From Apodemus sylvaticus (taxonomy: Eukaryota > Chordata > Mammalia > Rodentia > Muridae), in contig NC_067473.1 in the NCBI RefSeq assembly GCF_947179515.1, forward strand, positions 104,662,282-104,726,281: a stretch of 64,000 nt of DNA, written 5' to 3'. Positions 45,415 through 57,426 of the stretch are shown piece by piece (positions within the stretch are counted from its first letter, which is position 1; each line of letters opens with the position of its first letter). Position numbers and translations under genes: made by a program. The notes under the pieces are model-generated. The model saw only the letters and a list, made by a program, of their open reading frames with translations. It was not told the DNA's origin and searched no databases.

Positions 45415-45590
45415 CCCACATAAGTGTTTAAAAATTAAAACACTACAGGACATGCCCTCGTGAATGTCCCCAGCTCAAGAGGCATATGGTGAACTAATTG
45501 GACTTCGAGAGTTAAATAACAAAAAATAAAAGAGGACATAACATTGGGAGGAAGAGGTGGTGGGATCCTGGATAGGCTGGAGAATGGCGA
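45415..45590 (+). mobile_element. Possible old L1 3' UTR scrap
   Basis: 'aaataaaagaggacataaca' followed by 'ttgggaggaagaggtggtgg' resembles the G-rich distal 3' UTR of old Lx copies. It lies just upstream of the L1 at 45595. Weak evidence. Confidence 0.35.
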
Positions 45591-45594
45591 TATA

Positions 45595-46045
45595 AGCATA
45601 CAGAAAATGTGGAATAGTTACACACTAGAATACCACTCAGCAATTAAAAACAATGAGTTCATGAAATTTTTAGGCAAATGGTTAGAACTGGAAAATATCA
45701 TCCTAAGGGAGGTAACCCAATCACAAAATAATACACATGAAATGCAGTCACTGATAAATGGATATTAATCGGCCCAGAAGCTCTGAATACTCAAGACACA
45801 ATTAACATATCAAATGATTGCCAAGAAGAAGGAAGGAGAGGGCACTGGTCCTGAAAAGGCTTGATCCAACATTGTAGGTGAGTACCAGGAGAGAGAAATG
45901 GGAGGGGGTGATTGGGGAATGGGTGAAGGGAAGAGGGCTTATGGGACTTATGGGGAGAGGGGACCAGGAAAGGGGAAATTATTCATAATGTAAACAAAGA
46001 ATATAGGAAATAAAAAAAAGGGAAAAAAGAAAAAAATTCAAGAAA
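45595..46045 (+). mobile_element. 5'-truncated L1 3' end (family ending 'gaatatagaaaataaa')
   Basis: Begins in ORF2 at a QKMWNSYTLEYHSAI version of the conserved block, keeps an open 53-codon piece to the stop at 45768 (MQSLINGY), then a 3' UTR and the A-rich end 'aggaaataaaaaaaaggg'. No convincing target duplication was found. Confidence 0.92.
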
Positions 46046-46278
46046 TTATTAAAATTAATTTTTAGTTCAGAAATAAAACCATGAACTATAAAAATGAGTG
46101 GATAAAGTAAACTTTAAGGAGCTTTCATCTAGAAATGCTAAGTGAAGGAGCATTAGAGAAAGTTAGAGGGAGGGGTAAAGAGGGATAAAGTGATTAAAAG
46201 GGGCTTAAATTTCAAATCCACATTAATTTTGACTCTTTGAATTGTCTTAAAAATTTCTTCTTAATTTATGGCAAATAT
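46046..46278. other. Non-repeat spacer between two L1 copies
   Basis: No feature recognised apart from A-rich sequence following the L1 tail. Confidence 0.4.
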
Positions 46279-47555
46279 AAGAAAATAGTCTTGTATGCGA
46301 ATTGATCCATTCTTATCTCCATGTACTAAACTTCACTCCAAGTGGATCAAGGACCTCCATGTAAAACCAGACACACTGAAACTAATAGAGAAGAAACTGG
46401 GGAAGACCCTTGAGGACATGGGCACAGGGGAAAAGTTCCTGAACAGATCACCAATAGCTTATGGTCTAAGATCAAGAATTGACAAATGGGACCTCATAAA
46501 ATTACAAAGTTTCTCTAAGGCAAAGAACACTGTTAAAAGGACAAAACGGTAACCATCAAATTGGGAAAGGATATTCACCAACCCTACATCTGATAGAGGG
46601 CTAATATCCAATATATACAAAGAACTCAAGAAGTTAGACCCCAGGGAACCAAATAACCCTATTAAAAAATGGGGTACAGATCTAAACAAAGAATTTTCAC
46701 ATGAAGAAATTCGGATGGCCAAGAAGCACCTTAAGAAGTACTCAACATCATTAGTCATTAGGGAAATGCAAATCAAAACAACCCTGAGATTTCACCTTAC
46801 ATCAGTCAGAATGGCTAAGGTCAAAAACTCAGGAGACAGCAGGGGTTGGCGAGGATGTGGAGAAAGAGGGACACTCCTCCACTGCTGGTGGGGCTGTAAG
46901 ATGGTACAACCACTTTGGAAATCAGTCTAGCGGGTCCTCAGAAAACTGGACATGACACTTCTGGAGGACCCAGCTATACCTCTCCTGGGCATATACCCAA
47001 AGGATTCCCTGGCATGCAAAAAAGACACATGCTCCATTATGTTCATAGCAGCCTTATTTATAATAGCCAGAAGCTGGAAAGAACCCAGATGCCCCTCAAA
47101 GGAGGAATGGCTACAGAAAATGTGGTATATTTACACAATGGAATACTACTTAGCAATTAGAAATAATGAATTCACAAAAATTTTAGGCAAATGGTTTGAT
47201 CTGGAAAATATCATCCTAAGTGAGGTAACCCAATCACAAAAGAATACACATGGAATGCAATCTCTGATAAGTGGATATTAATTAGCCCAGAAGCCCTGAA
47301 TACCCAAAGCACAAATCACATAACAAATGACTCCCATGAAGAAGTATGGTGAGGGTCCTGATCCTGGAAAGGATTGACCTAGCATTTGAGGGGAATATAA
47401 GGACAGAAAAGAAGGAGGGAGGTGATCAGAGAATGGATGGAGAGAAGGTTTATGGAATATATGGGAAGGGGGAATCCGGGAATGGGGAAATCATTTGGAA
47501 TGTAAATGAAGAATATAGAAAATAAAAAATATTAAAAAAAAGAAAATAGTCTTGT
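46279..47555. repeat. Target-site duplication of the L1 at 46295-47540
   Basis: Direct repeats 'aagaaaatagtcttgt'. The right copy merges with the A tail, so its left edge may be one or two bases longer. Confidence 0.93.
46295..47540 (+). mobile_element. 5'-truncated L1 with 16-bp target duplication
   Basis: Starts inside ORF2 (MRIDPFLSPCTKLHSKWIKD is an 85-codon open piece to 46552), then stop and frameshifts, the Cys-rich block WRGCGERGTLLHCWWGC near 46850-46900, and ORF2 end near 47281. The 3' UTR ends 'gaatatagaaaataaaaaat' plus A tail. Exact 'aagaaaatagtcttgt' flanks it at 46279-46294 and 47540-47555. Confidence 0.96.
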
Positions 47556-48378
47556 TTCTCTTGGAAAGACATTAGTGAATCTATTTAAATTGATTATTCC
47601 CTAATATAAAACATCTTGCTAGAAAACTGTCTTGTGCAGGCATATGAATTATTAAATATTTCCTCAATTCTTACAAAAAATATAGCAAATGTCTTCTTGC
47701 ATGAAAGAATTTTCCATTTTATCTTTGGGAGCTCCCCAAAGGTTTAGTGACAGTTAGAAAAGCCAGTTTCCATTTGACAAAATTGTATGCATGGCAGAAC
47801 AAATCATGTCTGTGTTTTCACTTTTCTAGAGAACATAAACATAATCCCATATAAGGCCATAAAGCAGCCATTGCTGCATTTTGCTACCCCCTCATTAACA
47901 GCCACATACCTTTCAAAATGCAGATTATGAGACCACACAGTACTTTTGCAGAGATGTTCATCTTCTTCCTTTTATCTTATCCTCAATAGTTTCTTTTGAT
48001 GAAATCTTAAAAGAGGAAAACCATAAGGATAGAAAGAAATATAAGACATTGAAATGTTTCATCTGTACATTTTCTCAGTATGTGAGGCTTCTCTCAATGG
48101 TCACAGATTCTCAAGTCAATATAAACTGTCTTGGGTGACAATAACACTAATATCTCTTTCCAACTCATCTCTCAACCAAACATTACTGTTCACATGAGAC
48201 AGAAATAGCTTTTATCTTCAGGGATTGGTGACAGTTTAAGATTCAGTTTGTTACATGAAATAGTAACTCTTTCACCTTTCTCATCCCTTATTAAATATAA
48301 CATTCTAGACACCATAGATATCCCAGCAAAAGTAGCAGAACCTATTTAATGTGTGTGTAATGTGTAACATTTGTATGT

Positions 48379-48426
<48 letters not shown>

Positions 48427-49780
48427 TCATAACTAAAATTTTAGTTGCTCCATGGAGGTGACAAGAAACTTTATTTTAAAGAAGTATGCTGAGTTTATAA
48501 AAATCCAGGAGACATTAATGCATTAAAATAGTACTTTATGTAATTTTTGCATTGACATCCAAAGTTACAAGAAAAACATTAATAACAAATGATGTTTCAA
48601 AGGATTGCCTCTTGCAAGCATTGAAATATGTAAAGAGATGAACATGGTGACACCAATAACTCTAACGTCACTCAGGCTGAAGCAGAAAAGGTATGAAATC
48701 AAGTCTGCCAGTAGTCCATGAAACAAGAAGACAAAAGACATTATGTCATCCAGGTCAGAAGACAGGTATGTGGAATTCAATACTACTTAAAGAGAATGTA
48801 GAAATTTGTGTTAAATGGTACAAAACAATCTATTAAAATTGAAACAGATTAAGAATTTAATGCATCAACAGACAGTAAGACAATATTAGACCTTTCCTCT
48901 GAGAAATTCTAAAGAGAATTTCTCAGACTGAAATAAAAATGTCAGTGTGAAAGAAGAAAATAAGAGTCAAGAAGCTCATAGTTATGAATAATTATACAAA
49001 CAAATTCAGAGAAAGGATAGGTGTTGATATTGTAAAAATGGTAGTCCAAATATAACTGTTTTTAACATGAGAGTTAAGCGAGATAATAACTACATCAAGA
49101 TGCTGCAAAGATTATATAACTGGCTACCATATAAAATTCTAAAAGCTGGTAAAGGTAGAGTGCAAAAGCGTTTTCTTATTGCTATGTTTCCTTTCTTGTA
49201 TGTTTGTGACTTTGATTAAAAAAAATGAAGGAGTTATTCCAAATGAATGGAGTCTAAAGGAATGCAAAACTAACCATACAAACATCATATAAAGTATCCA
49301 ATAAACATGCCACAAGAAATGCATAAAGCTATTACATAAGAGTCAAATTTAGCAATAGGAAATAAGTACTCTACATCTCATAATAAAGCACAAACATTAG
49401 CACATAGTATTCCTTAAAGAGGGGATGTGTTCCCCTGTGATGCTAGTAGGAGAAAGACACCTTAGCAGCACACTTTCAAAAATATAAAAATTTAAAATAA
49501 ATCAACTAATAAAGAGCAGGTCCAGTGAATCCTTCACTTAATGATCTTATCAGAAATATTGTCTTCTATGCAATATATGCTGAGAGACATCTGTGTCACT
49601 AACACAGAGAACATTCAGTATCATCTTAAATGTCACAAAACAAACACCAACATGTTAGAAGTTGAACTGTTGCCTAGGCACATTTCCAAAACCAAAACAA
49701 TAATACTATAAACCAATTAGAAAAAAAATGGGAACAGTAAAATTCTATTCAGGCCTGATAACATTCAGCTTTATATTTTT
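47556..49780. other. 2.2-kb largely non-repeat interval
   Basis: No gene or transposon recognised. Contains the CA/TA microsatellite at 48379-48425. Confidence 0.45.
48379..48425. repeat. (CA)n-(TA)n microsatellite
   Basis: CA units switch to TA units. Confidence 0.96.
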
Positions 49781-49785
49781 ATAAT

Positions 49786-49872
49786 ATTTTATTCGATATT
49801 TTTTTATTTACATTTCAAATGATTTCCCCTTTTCTGACACCCCACTCCCCAAAAGTCCCATAAGCCCTATTC
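49786..49872 (-). mobile_element. L1 3' terminal stub
   Basis: 'attcgatatttttttattta' then 'catttcaaatgatttcccc', and 'ccaaaagtcccataagccct', is the complement of the last ~85 bases of the young L1 3' UTR. Severely 5'-truncated. The 'tcgata' form ties it to the subfamily of 24120-27409. Confidence 0.88.
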
Positions 49873-50568
49873 AATAACCAGAGCTTTCCCTTGTCTCAAA
49901 TAATAAAGAAAAAAGAAAAAAGTATAAATGAAAGTTAAAAAATGTAGTTATGGATAACAATTGATCAAGTAATAAATCAAGAGTGAAATTTTAAAAAGGT
50001 CTTAGAACAAAATGGAAACAATATAACAAAACTGATAGGATTTACAGAGAGCATCACTAAAATGCAAGTTAGCCAACACAACATAAAATCATAAATAACT
50101 CAAACAGAATGAAAATTTACCAGTGATTCCCTAGGAACTGGAAAGTGAGAACAAACAAATGCTACATTGGATAAGGGGAGGTCATAATGATCAGGGTAGA
50201 TAGTACGGAGAAAAAAATGCAGAAAAAAAGAACAATACAAAGAAAACAAAACACAGAGATCACTGCTTAAAAAGATAATCCAAAAAGGCAATGTTAACTA
50301 GACATAGTATGCTTACAGAATAAGAGATGATTAAAAAGACATTGCAGCAACCATACATAAATATCAAAGGGCATCACAGAATGAAGAAACATGAACAAAT
50401 TAGATATTTTAGAAGAAATGGAAAAGAGTAAAGATATATTTATCTTAGAAGTACCACAGTGAATCAGAAAACATTAACAGACAAGTTAATGACACTGAAT
50501 TAGCAACATTGCCCCTCTAAGGAGAAACCTAGGGCCTGATAGTTTCATAGTCAATCAAGATACAATTT
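49873..50568. other. Non-repeat A-rich interval
   Basis: No gene or clear repeat. Confidence 0.4.
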
Positions 50569-50580
50569 AAGAATGAACAA

Positions 50581-50673
50581 GGTTTATGGGACATATGGGG
50601 AGGGGGGGATCCTGGAAATGGGAAAGCATTTGGAATATAAACAAAGAATATAGAAAATAAAAATATTTTTAAA
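50581..50673 (+). mobile_element. 93-bp L1 stub with 12-bp target duplication
   Basis: 'ggtttatgggacatatgggg' through 'acaaagaatatagaaaataa' and a short A-rich tail is only the extreme 3' end of an L1. Exact 'aagaatgaacaa' flanks it at 50569-50580 and 50674-50685, so this is a complete, extremely truncated insertion. Confidence 0.93.
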
Positions 50674-50685
50674 AAGAATGAACAA

Positions 50686-51475
50686 ATAAACATAAAAATG
50701 AACTAAGAATCATGTTAGCTGAACTAACGCTTGCTAAATGGTTTCATGAGAATAAAATAGACTGAAAGACCTATTTCTGCTTGAACAACACAATATTGAT
50801 ATAGGTATTCTTCATGAGTCAGCAAAACATACCTAACACTTGATATCTGGCATTTTGACTAAGCAGGAAATGGTTCCTATCAGATGTTTGGGGAATCCCA
50901 AAGAAAACAGTGCTACAAACTATGAAATAACTATTTTAGTAGAATGCCATTTTGTGTGATTTTTGTATAAATGTCACCTTGAGGTAAAAATCTTGAATAC
51001 TTTACCTAGCTAACCTTCCTACCTGTGTCTCTAGGCCTGTGTGATAGTCTATATGCATGTATGTTTTTCCCCATTTGCCATCCCTCTGTAGCACTATACA
51101 CCTGGGGACCTGCTTGCAGTTCTTTGCCTAGCAACCTGAGTACTGGTAAATAAAGTATGCCTTAGAGGGTCCTTACATAGTCTTTATCATCATAGTCTGT
51201 GACTTCCTCATTGCCAGATATCAGTACATAGATATCTACAAACAGAAAGACACCCACCCAAACAACCAACAAACCAACCAAAACCAAACAAACAAACGAA
51301 AAAATTTACTTTCCCCAAGGACATCAAAGTGGTAATCAGCTGCTAGAGGAAACTCAAAATTTTCTAGCCCTTGCAGGATCTGCAGATCTAGATAGAGTTT
51401 CTATGAGTCTTCATACAAAATGGGGTGAGTTTTGCCTTATAACAACTGTTAGAGATACCTATATACTCTCTCTCT
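50686..51475. other. Non-repeat interval
   Basis: No gene recognised. An A/C-rich patch lies at 51248-51305 ('cacccacccaaacaaccaac' type). Confidence 0.4.
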
Positions 51476-51610
51476 TTTTTTATTGAATATATTCATTTAC
51501 ATTTCAAATGTTATACCCCTGCTCAGTTTCTCTGCTCCCGGAAAACCCCAACCCATCTTCCCACTCTTGGCATCTTACCATACTCCTGAAAGCATAGACA
51601 ATATACATAC
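51476..51610 (-). mobile_element. L1 (Lx-class) 3' terminal stub
   Basis: Poly(T), 'attgaatatattcatttaca', 'tttcaaatgttatacccctg' and the C-rich 'cccggaaaaccccaaccc' are the complement of an L1 3' terminus. It is short and diverged. Confidence 0.75.
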
Positions 51611-51798
51611 AGATTTGCCATTCCAGTCCTCAGTGAAATCCACATTTGGGCTTGAAAATTTCTCTATCTGGGATAAGATGTTTGTTAACACAAATAAGGT
51701 TACAAGGAGTTTTAAGGAAGACTATAGTTACTCTGCTGACATAACTTTGTTCCAGAATTATAATAGTTTGTACATTGTCTTTCAAATTCTTTTTAAAT
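51611..51798. other. Non-repeat spacer
   Basis: No feature recognised. Confidence 0.35.
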
Positions 51799-51799
51799 C

Positions 51800-51801
51800 A
51801 T

Positions 51802-51848
<47 letters not shown>
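51800..51848. repeat. (TTTA)n microsatellite
   Basis: About 12 TTTA units. It adjoins the tail end of the minus-strand L1 stub that follows, so it is probably an expanded tail. Confidence 0.97.
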
Positions 51849-51849
<1 letters not shown>

Positions 51850-51975
51850 AACTGCAGATTTTATTCCCCTCCCTGTCCATTCTCTGGCTGTTCTACATTC
51901 CATACCTCCTTCTTGCCCCTCTGTCTCCACGAGGATGTCCCCATCCCCCAAATTCTTGGTTGACCATAGCATTGG
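51849..51975 (-). mobile_element. L1 3' UTR fragment
   Basis: 'actgcagattttattcccct' followed by 'gtctccacgaggatgtcccc' matches the complement of an old murid L1 3' UTR variant by recall. The (TTTA)n is at its tail side. Confidence 0.55.
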
Positions 51976-52370
51976 ATTTTGAGTAAGACTAAAGATGCAC
52001 TCCTTGTCTGCTAGTTTAGCTGATGCATATTTACATTCATGTGTTAGGGGAAACAAAGACTCAATAAAATTTAACATGTTCACAGTATCTTATAGGAAAG
52101 TAATTAGAAATGGAGAAGCAAATTATGTTGTTTTCTTTTGTTGTAGTTGTTGTTTTCTTTTATTTTGTTTTGCTGCAGAGTTGTGCTATGTAAAACGTCT
52201 AGTCTCAGACTCATAAGCCCTGTTTCACCCAATCCAGAGTTGAAATGTATGCAAGCAACCTGGCAGATAGCGTCCTTTTGAACATGCTGCCCTTAAATGT
52301 TACAAATCCTCCTACTTCCTTGTCTTTCTGTATTATCTATTGTGATTTTAGATTTTAATACATTTTTAAC
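51976..52370. other. Non-repeat interval
   Basis: T/G-rich patch at 52127-52175. No gene recognised. Confidence 0.4.
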
Positions 52371-52371
52371 A

Positions 52372-52552
52372 ATATTTTTGTGGTTGTACATCTGTACACG
52401 TGAGTGATAATTCCTGTGGAAGTCAGAAATGTTGGGTACTCCTGGACTCAAGTTATGTGCCCCTGGGAGCTGCATGGTGTAGGCACTGGTCATTGAATTT
52501 ATGTCCTTTTTAAAATCAGCACCCGTTCTTAATTGCTCAGACATCGTTCCGG
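52372..52552 (-). mobile_element. B3-type SINE, diverged
   Basis: In complement the order is head ('tgagcaattaagaacgggtg' with an old A box), 'cataaattcaatgaccagtg' at the B-box position, 'ccatgcagctcccaggggca' and 'taacttgagtccaggagtac'. It fits B3 with many substitutions. Confidence 0.55.
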
Positions 52553-53880
52553 CCATACTTTGTCATCATTCTAAATTCCTATAATGGAAGCAAACTAATG
52601 AACTTACAATGTATTTAATTTGTTTACAAGTTCATTTTCTCAACAAGAACATATAGGCATGAACTTGGAGCTCCTTGGAGCACCTGATTTATGAAAAACA
52701 CAAAGAACATCAGAGAATCTTTGAAATGTAGGCTCAATGTTTTGGGCTGATTCAGCTACTTCAGTAGGTTGTGAAACCATTTGTATCTTGAATTCTTTGT
52801 TACAAATGGAATGTCTCAGTCAGTCAGATATGATCAGGTACTAGGGTGAAATCAGAAATATTTTATAGGGTGAATTCAGCAGGTATATCATGATTTAGAG
52901 TCTTCAGGAGGGGTGATTCAGCTTCTTGCTGCCAAGGAGGAAATATGTTTAAGTGTACCTTATTCTATTGACTGCATTTGTTCATTTTTATTCATCTTTT
53001 ATGCACAAAATAATAGGTATATGAAGGTTGATATTTTATATGTGTGTGTGTTTCTAGTCATACATGATATATATTCATGAAGAGAAACATAAAATAGCTC
53101 TATAAATATATACTTAAAATATTTTAAAATTCTTTTACAAAGCTAGAAATAATTTAAAATATTTCAATGATAAATGATCATTATTTACAAAGTGAAGCAA
53201 GCATTTTCATAAGTACATATTTGCAACAGACAAATGAAAACCTTTGAAATATGATATTACTGTATCATATGGAAAATATGATTAGCAAAAATCTCTGTAA
53301 TATTGGGATAATTCCAGCACTAAGAGAACCACTGAATTCCCTCACTGCACTAAATACAAAGTGGGTTTGCATATAAAAAATATAAAAATTTCCTAACTGT
53401 TGTATTTTCATACAATAAGTATCTGTTAATATATTACTGGTATCACATTACTGAGATGCTTGTTTTATTTCCAGCATAATCTATTACATAACATATTTAT
53501 ATTGAATAGATACTCCCTTTTTATTTTGTTTGTTTTTATTCCATTTATTGTGCAATTAATTAAGAAAAATTGGTTCTACTAAGCGAACAAACTAGCATAT
53601 GTGAAGTACATCTACAAAGTAGACCATGATTATAAGTGGAGGTCATGATGCAAAGTGAAATAAACCAGGTAGATGCAGACAAATGCCATGGTTTTCCTTG
53701 TAGATGAAATCTAAAGCATTAATTCATAGAAGTCATAGGTAAAATATTTGTTGCCAAAGGTTGTAAAGATATGTGATAAGTATCATTAGCAGTCCCCAAG
53801 TTACCATTTAGAAAAGAGAAGGAAATTCATAGGCATTATTTACAGCATAGCACATATAGGGGTCAGTGTCTCATGTATTT
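52553..53880. other. 1.3-kb non-repeat AT-rich interval
   Basis: A short TG run at 53039-53050. No gene or repeat recognised. Confidence 0.45.
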
Positions 53881-53894
53881 TTTTTGATAGTTTT

Positions 53895-54075
53895 TAAAGA
53901 TTTATTTATCTAATGTATATGAGTACACTGTAGTTGTCTTCAGCCACACCAGAAGAGGGCATTGGATCCCATTGCAGATGGTAGTGAGCCACCATGTGGT
54001 TTCTGGGTTTGAACTCAGGATCTCTGGAAGAGCAGTCAGTGTTTTTAACCACTGATCCATCTCTCCAACCCCTAA
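53895..54075 (-). mobile_element. B2 SINE
   Basis: In complement: 'ggttggagagatggatcagt', 'actgactgctcttccagaga', 'tcctgagttcaaacccagaa' (the B box), 'gtggctcactaccatctgca' and 'atgggatccaatgccctctt', then 'gtgtggctgaagacaactac', 'agtgtactcatatacattag' and the tail. It is a good B2 match. Near-identical 'tttgatagttttt' (53883-53895) and 'tttgataattttt' (54076-54088) look like its target duplication. Confidence 0.92.
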
Positions 54076-54099
54076 TTTGATAATTTTTTTCTTTCTTTT

Positions 54100-54645
54100 T
54101 TTCTTTTTTTTATTCGATATATTTTTTATTTACATTTCAAATGATTTCCCCTTTTCTAGACCCCCACTCCCCAAAAGTCCCATGAGCCCCCTTCCCTCCC
54201 CCTATTTTCCCACCCAATCCTTCCTACTTCCCTGTTCTGGTTTTGCCCTATACTGCTTCACTGAGTCTTTCCAGAACAAGGGGGCACTCCTCCTTTCTTC
54301 TTGTACCTCATTTGATATGTGGATTATGTTTTGGGTATTCCGGTCTTCTAGGTTAATATCCACTTATTAGTGAGTGCATACCATGATTAATCTTTTGTGT
54401 CTGGGTTACCTCAGTTAGTATGATGTTCTCTGGCTCCATCCATTTGCCTAAGAATTTCATGAATTTATTGTTTCTAATGGCTGAATAGTACTCCATTGTG
54501 TATATATACCACATTTTTTGCATCCACTCTTCTGTTGAGGGATACCTGGGTTCTTTCCAGCTTCTGGCAATTATAAATAGGGTTGCTATGAACATAATGG
54601 AACATGTATCCTTATTACATGCTGGGGAATCTTCTGGTTATATGC
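54100..54645 (-). mobile_element. Young L1 3' end
   Basis: In complement: ORF2 tail with an open 80-codon piece (54353-54595) containing MFIATLFIIARSWKEP, KMWYIYTMEYYSAI and the terminal MHSLISGY. A 3' UTR and a tail (poly(T) at 54100-54112) follow. The terminal 'tcgata' and 'aatcatggtatgcactc' words place it in the subfamily of 24120-27409. It is 5'-truncated at about 54645. Confidence 0.94.
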
Positions 54646-55660
54646 CCTAAAAACATACATTTGAAAAAATTTGAAATTTATTGTAATATATGAGTTTTTG
54701 AGCTGGTAGACATACTTAACTGAGCTTAAGTACAAACAATGAACACCATCCCATAACTATTACATACCCCATTTTGTATGCACAAATTTAGTATTTTCAT
54801 GCATCAATTGCAATGATATAAATATATATCAACTCAGCATCCTAAATGTTTACCTGCTTATCCTTGGGCTGGAGTTGAGCTATTTTTACTATGATCCAGA
54901 ACTTTTCTCATATTTTTGGATATTCCTTAGGAATCTATTGTAGACATTAAGAAATATTTAGTAAATACTCTCAATATATTTTATATTATTAATAAATCAT
55001 ATAGTGATTTTTTTGTGTGGTACCATCCCCAAAAATCAAGGTTTCAAGATCAATATCAGGAGTATGTTTTGCATTCCCATATCAAACTTTTAGGAATGTT
55101 CTATGGTATTATGTAATAGTTACTTTTGTGTGTGATAAACTTCATTTCTTTTTTGGAAATTACATTTATTTTTAGGTATTAAACAGTTATTACTTCCTGA
55201 TAATTCTGGGATAAAGAGGAGAATTGTACTCAGTAATTCTGACAGCTGTGACCCTTTTGGCCCCTCCTTTTGTGCCTTAGCTATAATTCTCCCTGTTGCA
55301 ATTCTTTTCTGCTCTTTCTTGGGTCTCTCAGACCATCTATTTCATTTCCCTTTTGCTACTTTGTTCAACATTATAAAAAACAGGGTTTGAAAAAAAGTTT
55401 TCTTAAATTATTTTCTTTAAATTATAAATCTCCTTTCTACGTGGCCATCATATTAGTAAATACTGGTTATTAATTTGCCCAAGTTTTCTTCATAAGCATA
55501 TTAATATGAGGACTTATGAGAAATAAATGTGGCTGTGCTCAAGTCTCTTCACCAGATTTCGGGTTACAGGAAGTAGAGTAAATGGAGAGATATGACTCCC
55601 ATTAGTTGTTCTCTCACATCTACACTTGCACTGTGTCATTTACACAAGCTCACACATGGA
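54646..55660. other. 1-kb non-repeat interval
   Basis: No gene or repeat recognised. Confidence 0.45.
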
Positions 55661-55661
55661 T

Positions 55662-55663
<2 letters not shown>

Positions 55664-55694
<31 letters not shown>

Positions 55695-55815
55695 ACATGT
55701 ACACACAGTCACACCACAAAAATGCAACATATGCATGCATACTCACACCATACACAAATATACACATTTTCACGCATATTTCACAGGACACACACACACA
55801 CAAACACACTCAACC
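55664..55815. repeat. CA-rich microsatellite and low-complexity sequence
   Basis: CA run at 55666-55693, then irregular CACA and CATA words and a second CA run at 55788-55806. Three overlapping His/Thr-rich frames are artefacts. Confidence 0.93.
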
Positions 55816-56439
55816 ATGCAGAATAATTTCAGTCAAGATTGTCTGTAATTTAAATTAATCACTCTAACATTAAATCAATTCAAAACTCATTACTCAACTC
55901 TGATTTCTCTTTTTACAACAAGTGCCTGTATTATAGAACTTGCTTAGCAATGTTAAAAATTATAAGGGCTTGGGAATTAGTATGCTGAGCTGGCAAGTTA
56001 ATCTTTCCTTTCTCTCTAAAACTAATGATGAGCAGAATATTGCTAGAAAGCAAATAGAAGGAACTTCATTGTTGTAGTTATCTTTCTTTAAGAAATCGTG
56101 GAATGAGTAAGGAAAGCCAAGTGATACCTGTTACAGATTGTATTTCAGAATAAGAATCCTCACATACATATTGTATTTCATAATAGACAAAAACGTTAAT
56201 GTCTTTGTTATTTTATTCATTTTGCTGAATAAAAATGATTTAAAGAACAATGTTAAATAATAAAATGAAGAAGATAAGCATTTGATGATGCCTATCAGTA
56301 GACTTTATCTTCCTTTGCCGAAATATTCATAGCTCAGGACAAAGAATATAGTTAAATAGTCACTGATTTGAATTTTGATTAACTCCATTAATCATTTCTA
56401 AGACTGATATTTAATTCTAACTGACTATTTCCAAGGCTT
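55816..56439. other. Non-repeat interval
   Basis: No feature recognised. Confidence 0.45.
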
Positions 56440-56452
56440 AAATTTAAGACAT

Positions 56453-56850
56453 TTTTGGGCAAATGGTTGGATCTGGAAAATATCATCCTAAGTGAGGCAA
56501 CCCAATCACAAAAGAATACTTATGGAATGCAATCTCTGATAAGTGGATATTAATTAACCCAGAAGCTCTGAATACCCAAGGCACAATTAGCATAACAAAT
56601 GATTCCCATTAAGAAGTAAGGAGAGAGTCCTGATCCTGGAAAGGCTTGATCTAGCATTGGAGGGGAGTACCAGGACAGAGAAAAAGGAGAGAGGTGATTG
56701 GAGAATGAGTGGAGAGAAGAAGGTTTATGGGACATATGCGGAGGGGGGGAAATGGGAAAGGGGAAATCATTTGGAATGTAAACAAAGAATATAGAAAATA
56801 AAATTATATAATTTAAAAAAGTGTAACAATATAAAAATAACTCAAGAAAA
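56453..56850 (+). mobile_element. 5'-truncated L1 with 13-bp target duplication and possible 3' transduction
   Basis: Begins in the last ORF2 codons ('gggcaaatggttggatctgg') and covers the 3' UTR to 'gaatatagaaaataaaatta'. After an A-rich end near 56820 comes 'gtgtaacaatataaaaataa' with 'ctcaag' and a second A run. Exact 'aaatttaagacat' occurs at 56440-56452 and 56851-56863. The extra 26 bases inside the duplication are not part of the sibling copies. Confidence 0.93.
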
Positions 56851-56863
56851 AAATTTAAGACAT

Positions 56864-57425
56864 GAGGTGATATAAAAGATACCACTTCTTAAAACACAAA
56901 AGATTATATATTTGAAAGGAGCTTTAATCTATTCAGTTGTTCACCTGGAACCAGGCACTCGCTGATATTAAGAAAATGTAACTGTTGTTTTTACAACTGC
57001 TCCAGTTTTTCACTCTTCTGAACTCCTGAACAGCTTAAACAGCTTAAATATCATTGTGTATGTAAAAAGAAGTTGGTGAGACTATACTATTTTGGTTGAT
57101 ATTCAATATTAATGAAAAGATAAGTAAATAATAGTTATGTTCAACTAAAAAGATAAAGCACATGACTGTCTCATCTAGTGAATTTTATTGTTTTTTTCCA
57201 TTGTTTATGATATTTGCAGCTGTAAAACTTGTAGAAAATGTTACATCTCAAGTTTTTGATTATAGACAATTACTTAGGTAAATGTTAAGACAGTTGAGAT
57301 GATGATCTGAAAATATGAGTAAAAGTTAGAAGTCATGTCTTGCTTAAGTATGCTGTCAAAATCTATTCTATATGGATAAAACAAGTATTACACAGCCAGG
57401 CTTACAGGAATAAATACAAATTATA
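56864..57425. other. Non-repeat interval
   Basis: No feature recognised. Confidence 0.45.
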
Positions 57426-57426
57426 T

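Noticed and set aside
51800..51848. Regular direct repeats that might suggest a CRISPR-like array
   Set aside because: A simple TTTA microsatellite without spacers, in mammalian DNA.
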